Assembly: GCA_020426085.1 (NCBI GenBank) | Contig: JAGQQP010000298.1 | Location: 1-5,736 of the forward strand | Length of the DNA: 5,736 nucleotides | Reading direction: 5' to 3' | Source: Planctomycetaceae bacterium | Lineage (GTDB): Bacteria; Planctomycetota; Planctomycetia; Planctomycetales; Planctomycetaceae | In this document: positions 1 to 5,072 of the stretch, in pieces | How the letters are laid out: every line of letters starts with the position of its first letter | How positions within the stretch are numbered: the first letter of the stretch is position 1 | Made by a program: the position numbers and the translations under genes | The notes under the pieces: generated by a model | What the model was told of the DNA's origin: nothing | The model's database searches: none | The model's input: only the letters and a program-made list of their open reading frames with translations

Positions 1-1295
1 TTTTTCATCAGCGCTTTAAAGGGAATCCCGCCGATCTGCTTCGAATGATCTTTGTCCGCGTCCAGACGACCATGTTCAATCAGCTCCAGTTCCTGTTCCG
101 AACAGGACGGATGAGCGCGGGGATAATCGCGAATCACCCACCAGAAAATCACGGCAATCACGATGCCCACCAGACCGTAGGTCATCATCATCTTGCGCCA
201 GCCTTTTCCCTGGACTTTGCGAACGTCGGCTGCGTACCGCGCTTCAAACAGCAATCGATTCAACCGGGATTTCTGCTCGACGTTCAACTCTCCGGGGCTC
301 ACCTCCAACAGCTGTTCCGCCTGCTTATTGAGCGTCAACCCCTCGAAGTCTTCCGGATTGTAAAGCTGCTGCTCCTGCAGAATCGAATTCAGATTCACCA
401 GGAAAGAACTCTCTGCTTTCGTAAATGATTTCACCAGCGCTTTAGCTTCAACCGCAGCATCAGCGGCAGCTGCTGCCTCTGCCACTGCTAACTCCGCTGC
501 AGCGGCAGCATTCTTAGCCTCGGTTTCAGCCAAAGCTTTTTTCTCACCACTGGCATTTGCAGCTATCGCGGCCGTATCTTCAGCTACTTTCCTGGCTGTA
601 GTCGCAGCTTCAGCGGCAGCCTCCGCCTTAGCGGCAAGAGCCTCCGCGTAGAGATAGTTTTTACTTTCCGAAGTCAGCCCCGCATAGATCTTCGTTTCAA
701 ACTCCTGTTTTTCCTCCACACGTTCCAGAAACGTCGTCGCCAGACCATGTGGATTCATAATATCCCCGGTCGTCAGATCCGAAGATTCCGTCAAAGGCAC
801 ATACATGATAATCAGCAACGCGGTCAACACCGGCGCCAGTGCACCACCAATTCGCCCGCCGACAGTGACCATGCTGCTGGCAAAGCCGCGTTCGGTTAAA
901 GGCATCCACTTGCTGACAATGTTGGCACTCGTGGGATAAGCCCCGGCCTGACTCAAGCCGAACCCCAGGCGAAAAATCAGCAGCGAGATGAAACCGGTTG
1001 CCAGCCCCGTCATCGCCGTAAACAGGGACCACATGAGAATGTAGATCGTCAACATTTTCCGGGAGCCAAAGCGGTCACTGAACCACCCGGAGGGGACCTG
1101 GCATAATGCATAAGAAACAAAGAATGAACCGAGCAGAATGCCGATCTGCTCATCGCTCAAGCCCAGTTCATCTTTGATAAAAACCTCAGCGAAAGAAATA
1201 CAGAATCGATCCAGGTACAACAGAACTGCCATCAGCATGCAGACAAAAATCACGCGATAACGAACATACGAATTGGTCGGTTCCACACTGGCCAT
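1..1295 (-). CDS. MFS transporter, anion:cation symporter type, with large TM5-TM6 insert (3' end outside window)
   Basis: Inner-membrane secondary transporter, probably for an organic anion such as a sugar acid; the substrate cannot be told from sequence. Reading the minus strand from the ATG at 1295 gives 431 uninterrupted codons that run off the left edge. TM1 is about residues 15-35 and TM2 51-69. The MFS loop motif GWFSDRFGSRK lies at 70-80. TM3 is 81-100, TM4 102-125 with RLGFGLSQAGAYP (the family's RfllGigEA region), and TM5 138-166. TM6 is 366-388, starting at GWR and followed by RDYPRAHPSCSEQEL, the usual start of the central cytoplasmic loop. Between TM5 and TM6, where relatives have a short periplasmic turn, there are about 197 extra residues (168-364). 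An in-frame ATG at 1313, directly preceded by a stop, is an alternative start; 1295 has a weak GGA 7 bases upstream. The C-terminal TM7-12 half is not in the window. Confidence 0.85.
   Translation of the reverse strand, partial: MASVEPTNSYVRYRVIFVCMLMAVLLYLDRFCISFAEVFIKDELGLSDEQIGILLGSFFVSYALCQVPSGWFSDRFGSRKMLTIYILMWSLFTAMTGLATGFISLLIFRLGFGLSQAGAYPTSANIVSKWMPLTERGFASSMVTVGGRIGGALAPVLTALLIIMYVPLTESSDLTTGDIMNPHGLATTFLERVEEKQEFETKIYAGLTSESKNYLYAEALAAKAEAAAEAATTARKVAEDTAAIAANASGEKKALAETEAKNAAAAAELAVAEAAAAADAAVEAKALVKSFTKAESSFLVNLNSILQEQQLYNPEDFEGLTLNKQAEQLLEVSPGELNVEQKSRLNRLLFEARYAADVRKVQGKGWRKMMMTYGLVGIVIAVIFWWVIRDYPRAHPSCSEQELELIEHGRLDADKDHSKQIGGIPFKALMK
204..794 (-). other. Inserted domain in MFS transporter (residues about 168-364), predicted periplasmic
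   Basis: This part of the transporter has no counterpart in the usual MFS fold. Residues 168-215 are mixed and polar. Residues 217-286 are 36 of 70 alanine with interspersed E and K, as in a long alanine-zipper helix. Residues 291-364 are a charged, probably helical segment with leucine spacing (KSRLNRLLFEARYAADVRK). TM topology places all of it outside the inner membrane. The frame is open throughout and the flanking TM5 and TM6 motifs are intact, so this is an in-frame insertion and not a frameshift. Function unknown. Confidence 0.75.
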
Positions 1296-1344
1296 TATTA
1301 ATTCCGCTTTCATTCAGAGTCGGTGCGCATTATTCAGTGGCAGC

Positions 1345-1353
1345 AGTATAACA
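1345..1353 (-). promoter_or_regulatory. Candidate extended -10 promoter for the MFS gene
   Basis: On the minus strand the sequence reads TGTTATACT: a TATACT hexamer (5 of 6 to TATAAT) with an upstream TGn extension. It lies about 50 bases before the 1295 ATG, giving a leader of roughly 40 bases. The matching -35 position (TCGTTT) is poor, which an extended -10 can tolerate. This is sequence resemblance only. Confidence 0.3.
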
Positions 1354-1473
1354 GTAGAAATTCCTGAAAACGAGCATCAAATCTGTTCCTCTCTACGAGT
1401 TTCTCAATGAAAACCACTGCACTTCACCTGAACTTGCTGTCGTCTCTTCAGCTTGACAGCCTGCTGCCCCTCG

Positions 1474-1514
1474 ATAATTTATGCATCCAGCGCGTCGCGC
1501 GCGTGGAAAATTAT
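1474..1514. other. Nested inverted repeat / stem-loop
   Basis: The outer arms ATAATTT (1474-1480) and AAATTAT (1508-1514) are perfect complements. The inner arms CCAGCGCG (1487-1494) and CGCGCGTGG (1498-1506) pair over 8 bp with one bulged G at 1503 and a TCG loop. An ATGCAT palindrome sits in the asymmetric internal loop. Neither strand has a T-run after the stem, so it is not a standard intrinsic terminator. It could be an RNA leader structure or a protein-binding DNA site. Confidence 0.4.
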
Positions 1515-1546
1515 TAAACAGGGTCTATCGTCATGAGAACTCAGCA

Positions 1547-1560
1547 GTGATTACAATCAC
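1547..1560. promoter_or_regulatory. Perfect inverted repeat, candidate operator
   Basis: The sequence GTGATT-AC-AATCAC is a perfect 6+6 bp inverted repeat with a 2-bp centre. It lies in the divergent spacer about 345 bases upstream of the dehydrogenase start and 250 bases upstream of the MFS start. The shape suits a dimeric regulator, but no regulator gene is in the window and one site alone may be chance. Confidence 0.25.
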
Positions 1561-1681
1561 GTCTCGAACCGAATCAATCACTCTCATTTCCGTTTGCTCC
1601 CTGTATTAAAGGATTTTTGTGCTGTCATAGTAGATTATATTCCATGTCACGAACCGCGTTAGTTCATTCTTTTCACTACCG

Positions 1682-1795
1682 TATAACCACAGCTATCGAC
1701 ACACCATCGCCATGCTATCGACACCCCGTCGCACCAGTCTCGCCGGTCTATCGCCCCTGTATCAACTTGTTTCAACCACTCCTTTTATCCACTTG
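1682..1795. repeat. Degenerate 11-bp-phased repeat tract (CTATCGACAC-like units)
   Basis: GCTATCGACAC occurs exactly at 1692-1702 and 1714-1724. CTATCG recurs at 1693, 1715 and 1748, spacings of 22 and 33 bp. Weaker copies fall in the same 11-bp register at 1704 (CCATCG), 1726 (CCGTCG), 1737 (GTCTCG) and 1759 (GTATCA). An out-of-register copy, TTATCCACTTG at 1785-1795, matches GTATCAACTTG at 1759-1769 in 9 of 11 places. A unit of 11 bp is not a codon multiple, so the tract is unlikely to be coding. It would put repeated sites on one face of the helix, as for binding-site arrays. Confidence 0.45.
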
Positions 1796-1837
1796 CTCAT
1801 ATGAGAAGTAGTTTTCATGATTTCTGATTTGCCTTAC

Positions 1838-1846
1838 TGCGATAAA
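1838..1846 (+). promoter_or_regulatory. Candidate extended -10 promoter for the dehydrogenase
   Basis: TGC-GATAAA resembles an extended -10 element (GATAAA matches TATAAT at 4 of 6). It lies about 58 bases before the ATG at 1904. A start of transcription near 1853 would leave only about 9 bases before the alternative ATG at 1862, which mildly favours 1904. No good -35 hexamer is present at 16-18 bp. Confidence 0.22.
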
Positions 1847-1889
1847 TTTGTCACGCTATGAATGATCACTGCTCCCATCCTCTTTCACC

Positions 1890-1894
1890 AGGGA
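1890..1894 (+). promoter_or_regulatory. Ribosome binding site deciding the dehydrogenase start
   Basis: AGGGA ends 9 bases before the ATG at 1904. No comparable purine-rich site precedes the in-frame ATG at 1862. The protein from 1904 starts MLTRAAVLYE, the usual beginning of this dehydrogenase family, so the shorter start is preferred. Confidence 0.6.
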
Positions 1895-1903
1895 ACGCTC
1901 CCC

Positions 1904-3034
1904 ATGTTGACTCGCGCCGCCGTCCTGTATGAAATGGAAAAGCCGACTCCCTTTGCTGAGTCCAAACCGCTGGTCATCGAACAGGTCTCGCTCGCCGATC
2001 CCGGCCCGGGGGAAGTGCTCGTCGAGATGGCCGGCGCCGGTCTCTGTCACTCCGACCTCTCAACGATCGACGGATCCCGTCCGCGTGTGATGCCGATGGT
2101 CATGGGACACGAAGCCAGCGGCATTGTCCGTGAAGTCGGTCCCGGTGTCCACGACCTCCAGCCCGATGATCACGTCGTCTTCTCGTTCGTCCCCCTGTGT
2201 GGTCACTGCATTCCCTGTGCGACAGGGCGTCCCGCCTTGTGTGAACCCGGTGCCCGCGCCAACACAGCCGGCACCTTACTCTCCGGCCGTCGTCCGTTTC
2301 GCAATGCCTCCGATCTGGAAATCAATCACCACCTCGGCGTCTCCGCTTTTTCTGAACATACAGTCGTCGCCCAGGAATCGCTGATCAAAATCGATTCCCA
2401 ACTCCCCCTCAGCACCGCAGCGTTGTTCGGTTGCGCGGTGATGACAGGGGTCGGCGCGGTCGTCAATACGGCAAAGATCGAACCAGGCTCCAGTGTCGCC
2501 GTCTTTGGCCTGGGCGGCGTCGGCTTAAGTACCGTGATGGGCGCCCGCGCCGCAGGGGCCGAAACCATCTTCGCCATCGATCTGCTCCCCGCTAAACTCG
2601 AACGCGCCATTGAAGTCGGTGCGACGCACACGATTAACGCCAGTGAAGAGGACCCGGTCGAGTTGATCAAAGACCTCCAGAACGGCGTCGATTATACGTT
2701 CGAAAGTGTCGGCAACGAACGGGTACTCCAGCAGGCCTACGCTGCGACCAAACGGGGCGGCACCACCATCACCATCGGTCTGCCACACCCCAACAAAATG
2801 TTTTCCGTCCCCGCCGTCAGCCTCGTCGCCGAAGAACGCACGATCAAAGGTTCGTACATGGGCTCCGCCGTCCCCCGCCGCGATTTACCCCGCTTCATCG
2901 CCATGTACCAGGCCGGCCTGCTCCCCGTCGACAAACTGCTGACCAGCACCATTCAACTGGACGAAATCAACACAGCCTTCGACGCCCTCGCCAACGGCAC
3001 CGCCGTCCGACAGGTAATTACGTTTGAGAAGTAA
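1904..3034 (+). CDS. Zinc-dependent alcohol dehydrogenase (medium-chain dehydrogenase/reductase family)
   Basis: Predicted cytoplasmic NAD-dependent alcohol/aldehyde oxidoreductase of 376 residues, near the usual family length. In the N-terminal GroES-like domain, CHSD at 48-51 gives the first catalytic zinc cysteine, and GHE at 68-70 the histidine and glutamate. Cys99, 102, 105 and 113 form a complete C-x2-C-x2-C-x7-C structural zinc lobe. GCAVMTG at 176-182 supplies the last catalytic-zinc cysteine (177) at the start of the Rossmann domain. GLGGVG at 202-207 is the dinucleotide loop, and Asp226 at the end of the next strand favours NAD over NADP. Overall it resembles class III-like alcohol dehydrogenases, but the substrate (formaldehyde adduct, aliphatic or terpene alcohol) cannot be assigned. 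An ATG at 1862 would add 14 atypical residues. G+C is visibly higher than in the genes to the right. Confidence 0.93.
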   Translation: MLTRAAVLYEMEKPTPFAESKPLVIEQVSLADPGPGEVLVEMAGAGLCHSDLSTIDGSRPRVMPMVMGHEASGIVREVGPGVHDLQPDDHVVFSFVPLCGHCIPCATGRPALCEPGARANTAGTLLSGRRPFRNASDLEINHHLGVSAFSEHTVVAQESLIKIDSQLPLSTAALFGCAVMTGVGAVVNTAKIEPGSSVAVFGLGGVGLSTVMGARAAGAETIFAIDLLPAKLERAIEVGATHTINASEEDPVELIKDLQNGVDYTFESVGNERVLQQAYAATKRGGTTITIGLPHPNKMFSVPAVSLVAEERTIKGSYMGSAVPRRDLPRFIAMYQAGLLPVDKLLTSTIQLDEINTAFDALANGTAVRQVITFEK

Positions 3035-3117
3035 CCGACCGGTGATTTGCATGAACGCGACTAACGGAGTGCGACGGAATTATTACAGACATCGTCCAGT
3101 CACCATGTGTGCTTTAC

Positions 3118-3123
3118 TATAAT
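3118..3123 (+). promoter_or_regulatory. Orphan consensus -10 hexamer
   Basis: A perfect TATAAT lies in the convergent spacer, reading toward the 3' end of the SGNH hydrolase gene. The sequence 17 bp upstream (TCCAGT) is not a -35 match. If used, it would make RNA starting near 3130 that includes the 3140-3163 hairpin and is antisense to the hydrolase gene end. It may equally be chance. Confidence 0.15.
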
Positions 3124-3139
3124 CTAGATATCCCTGATT

Positions 3140-3163
3140 AGCCGAAGGGCGTTAGCCCCGGTT
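3140..3163. terminator. GC-rich hairpin between convergent genes (terminator or dispersed repeat)
   Basis: AGCCG(AA)GGGC-GTTA-GCCCCGGTT folds into a 9-bp stem with an AA bulge, one G-T pair and a 4-base GTTA loop. It lies about 105 bases after the dehydrogenase stop and 50 bases after the minus-strand hydrolase stop, where a shared bidirectional terminator would sit. No run of T follows on either strand, so Rho-independent termination is not assured. The motif resembles short GC-rich palindromes that I recall recurring between planctomycete genes; a genome search would settle this. Confidence 0.4.
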
Positions 3164-3213
3164 GTCTCACAATCCATATTAGACGGCATATTTTGAAATA
3201 TCATCCAATTGAA

Positions 3214-4068
3214 TCAGAACGCATAACCCGGCTCGACCATCCCCCAAACCACATCCGCCATCTGCTGCTGACCTGCCTGTGACAGATGAATCGAATCCAG
3301 CGTCGCATCGCCGCCCGCGAGGATTGACAGCAACACCCGTTTCGGCACCAGCTTCACGCCATGTTTTTTTGCCAGTCTGCGCTGGATCCGACCAAAGGCA
3401 TGATAAAAGGGGGGCAGCGGCAGTTCCAGCATCACCAGCTGGCGGCCCGGTGCAGACACTGCGGTCAATAAACGATCCAGGTTGGTTCTAAATTCAGCCG
3501 GCGTGGTACTCCCCAGGACATCATTCCCGCCAATTTCCAGCAACACCAGCGGCGCATCGATGTTTGTCTCAGCGACCCGCTGTCTTGCCGTGGACACCGT
3601 CTCCCCGACATGCGACAGATCCTGCACGGCGATGTCATGTTCCCGCGCCAGAATGAGCAGCCACGTTTCCGTTTGAGCATCTCCCAGTCCCGCCGTCACC
3701 GAATCCCCGATCACCGCCAGACGTCGCGTAGAAACCGGTTCCACTCCCGGTGTCAGATGGTACGGCACTTCCAGCAGCAGCCCCAGCAGCCAGACTCCCA
3801 GCATGGCCTCCGCTCCTGCCTTCCGCCAGCGCTTCGTAAACAGAGTCACCAGCCAGAACAGGCTCACCAGCGCCGCGCCACCGTAGTACCACCAGGGCAG
3901 GGGAGTCGAAGAGACCGCAATCGCCAGCAGTCCAATCACCAGCGAAAGTACAATCCCCCGCCGCGCGATCCGTTTTTCAGAGAGCGACAACAGCACCGCC
4001 AGCAGTACCAGCGTGACCCCCGTAAAAAACGCCTGCCCCGAGGCACAGTGATAGACAATCGGATTCAT
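3214..4068 (-). CDS. Membrane-anchored SGNH/GDSL-type esterase or lipase
   Basis: 284-residue hydrolase of the SGNH superfamily. Block I is IGDSVTAG at 120-127 (nucleophile Ser123). Block II is represented by Gly155 in HVGETVS. Block III is IGGNDV at 179-184 (Asn182). Block V is DSIHLS at 258-263, giving the Asp258/His261 part of the triad. The first 105 residues hold about four hydrophobic helices (11-30, 38-54, 58-77, 86-103). Basic clusters at 32-37 (KRIARR) and 79-83 (KRWRK) place those loops inside, so the catalytic domain should be periplasmic. Most small SGNH enzymes have only a signal peptide or none, so the membrane part is notable. Known relatives deacylate lipids, esters or polysaccharide acetyl groups; the substrate here is unknown. 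It starts 17 bases after the upstream gene's stop, suggesting co-transcription. No clear Shine-Dalgarno site is seen. Confidence 0.88.
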   Translation of the reverse strand: MNPIVYHCASGQAFFTGVTLVLLAVLLSLSEKRIARRGIVLSLVIGLLAIAVSSTPLPWWYYGGAALVSLFWLVTLFTKRWRKAGAEAMLGVWLLGLLLEVPYHLTPGVEPVSTRRLAVIGDSVTAGLGDAQTETWLLILAREHDIAVQDLSHVGETVSTARQRVAETNIDAPLVLLEIGGNDVLGSTTPAEFRTNLDRLLTAVSAPGRQLVMLELPLPPFYHAFGRIQRRLAKKHGVKLVPKRVLLSILAGGDATLDSIHLSQAGQQQMADVVWGMVEPGYAF

Positions 4069-4085
4069 GAATCTGTTTCGTCTTT

Positions 4086-4799
4086 CTACTGAGGCTTCAC
4101 AGATGATGAAGTTTTAAGATGTTCTTTTCTGAACCTGGAGAACCACCAGATCGCGACAACCAGATTGATCAGGCTGATCAGGCTGATCACCAGATAATGT
4201 ACTCCTCGATCAAACCACCAGGCAATGAAAAACACACCAGCGAAGATCAACACCAGAATCACAGACAAAAAACGTATTGGTTTCACAGGTTGATCGGTTG
4301 TTTCAAAGAGTGATGATTTGAGTCTCCGATATTTATCCCATCCCTCCTGCAAATCATATTCGACGGAATTTCGCAGACAATCCGTAATTTCAATCTGTTC
4401 GACTTTCTGAAAATTATCGATATGTATTTTGAATTTCTGAAACCGAGACTCTACAAGAATCGCACCTGACAGAGAAAACCATTGGAGCTGCGTAATTTCA
4501 TCAAAGGCGATTTCTGTTACATGAAAGACGTCGTGCTTAATCAGAGCATCCCGTGAAATCTCCAGGCGCTCCCGGTAATAAGCGAGAATGACCCAGATAC
4601 CCAGTAGCATAAAAAATGAAAAAAACACCACAATAAATATGGCTGTTGGCACAGGATATCGAAAGGAGCCATCCAGATTCCAGAAGGCGGCCAGCGAAAA
4701 ACCAGTCCCGAAAATCAGACAGAGAATGGAACCCAAAATACCCAAATACAGATAATCACGACGCAATCGATAACATTTTGTGAATTGAGTATCATTCAT
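4086..4799 (-). CDS. Unrecognised membrane protein, paralogue of the 5073-5735 gene
   Basis: 237-residue protein with no family I can name. Hydrophobic helices lie at about 17-40 and 52-74, then a soluble stretch at 76-172 with alternating hydrophobic residues (beta-like), then helices at 177-195 and 201-220. Basic residues before TM1 (RLRR), after TM2 (YRER) and after TM4 (SRFRKEH) put the termini and the soluble domain in the cytoplasm. The core from residue 97 aligns without gaps to the neighbouring paralogue: 22 identities in 58, with DEIT (100-103), W107, the I-x-I-D segment and W154 conserved. An upstream GTG at 4820 extends the frame by 7 residues, but starting at the ATG at 4799 makes the N-termini and DEIT positions match, so I prefer it. 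The layout recalls membrane proteins with a bacterial PH-like domain; that is inference. Confidence 0.8.
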   Translation of the reverse strand: MNDTQFTKCYRLRRDYLYLGILGSILCLIFGTGFSLAAFWNLDGSFRYPVPTAIFIVVFFSFFMLLGIWVILAYYRERLEISRDALIKHDVFHVTEIAFDEITQLQWFSLSGAILVESRFQKFKIHIDNFQKVEQIEITDCLRNSVEYDLQEGWDKYRRLKSSLFETTDQPVKPIRFLSVILVLIFAGVFFIAWWFDRGVHYLVISLISLINLVVAIWWFSRFRKEHLKTSSSVKPQ

Positions 4800-4864
4800 C
4801 AGTTTGAAAATGACTCCCACACATCAGCAGAACCATGTCTGCATGTGATTCGCTATTCAGTTCC

Positions 4865-4943
4865 GGAGACCAACTAAAATTCGGGCCGAGCGCAGCGAGC
4901 AGGAAACAGTCAGTGCAACCATTCCACTCAGCAAGTGGTCTCC
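4865..4943. repeat. 79-bp element bounded by 8-bp inverted repeats
   Basis: GGAGACCA (4865-4872) and TGGTCTCC (4936-4943) are perfect complements bounding the element. The similarity continues inward as CT with a one-base offset. Inside are an odd palindrome TCGG-G-CCGA (4881-4889), a GC-rich GAGCGCAGCGAGC stretch and a perfect small hairpin CCACT-CAGCA-AGTGG (4924-4938) that overlaps the right end. No target-site duplication or coding capacity is evident. It could be a MITE- or REP-like dispersed element, or a structured leader of the downstream gene. Confidence 0.4.
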
Positions 4944-5021
4944 CAACCAGATAACACGGGAATCGAAATGCTGCTCTTAATCCGAACGTTTTCCCTGTCA
5001 GTTTCCCATTGTCTGCGACAA

Positions 5022-5040
5022 CACCGAATTCCATTCGGTG
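5022..5040. repeat. Perfect 7-bp stem palindrome
   Basis: CACCGAA-TTCCA-TTCGGTG is a perfect inverted repeat with a 5-base loop, 33 bases after the stop codon of the 5073-5735 gene on the minus strand. It could form a hairpin that trims or terminates that transcript, although no T-run follows, or be a REP-like intergenic repeat. Confidence 0.4.
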
Positions 5041-5072
5041 CTACCCGTTTCTTTCCATTCAGTTTCGACTCC

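Larger units (their letters stand above)
1296..1903. other. Long divergent intergenic region
   Basis: About 600 bases separate the divergent MFS and dehydrogenase genes. A 64-codon open frame at 1617-1811 has no start signal or recognisable protein character and lies over a non-triplet (11-bp) repeat, so I read the region as non-coding. Separately listed contents are an extended -10 on each strand, a nested stem-loop at 1474-1514, a perfect inverted repeat at 1547-1560 and a phased repeat tract at about 1682-1795. A TTGACA at 1453-1458 on the plus strand has no convincing -10 partner. Confidence 0.6.
4800..5072. other. Intergenic region between the two paralogues
   Basis: About 270 bases hold a 79-bp element with inverted ends (4865-4943) and a 19-bp palindrome (5022-5040). 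An 80-codon minus-strand frame at 4792-5034 crosses both and overlaps the next gene start; I see no support for it as a gene. No clear promoter for the 4086-4799 gene was found. Confidence 0.55.

Noticed and set aside
45..428. 127-codon plus-strand frame opposite the MFS gene
   Set aside because: It lies antisense to the TM6 and insert coding region, and its His/Gln-rich product is typical of a reverse-strand shadow.
426..650. Frameshift or pseudogene explanation for the transporter insert
   Set aside because: The frame is open across the whole insert and returns in the same frame to a standard TM6, so the gene is intact as far as the window shows.
697..1032. 111-codon minus-strand frame
   Set aside because: It is a shadow of the MFS gene in another frame; the true frame gives clean TM segments and MFS motifs.
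1453..1481. TTGACA with AATTTA as a sigma-70 promoter on the plus strand
   Set aside because: The -35 is perfect but no acceptable -10 lies 16-18 bp away, and it is about 450 bases from the dehydrogenase start.
1682..1795. Chromosomal replication origin based on DnaA-box-like units
   Set aside because: Only one unit is within one mismatch of the consensus, there is no clear AT-rich unwinding stretch, and no dnaA, dnaN, parA or gyrB neighbour.
1617..1811. 64-codon plus-strand frame upstream of the dehydrogenase
   Set aside because: Its sequence follows an 11-bp rather than a 3-bp repeat, and the product is Ser/Pro/Cys-rich without start signal or similarity I can recognise.
3188..3201. ATATTT-TG-AAATAT inverted repeat after the hydrolase stop
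   Set aside because: It is AT-only with a 2-base centre, too weak for a terminator hairpin and common by chance in AT-rich spacers.
3610..4092. 160-codon plus-strand frame opposite the SGNH hydrolase
   Set aside because: Arg/Gln/Pro-rich antisense shadow; the minus-strand frame has all hydrolase motifs.
4792..5034. 80-codon minus-strand frame between the paralogues
   Set aside because: It crosses the 79-bp inverted-repeat element and the palindrome, overlaps the next gene start, has no ribosome site and no recognisable domain.
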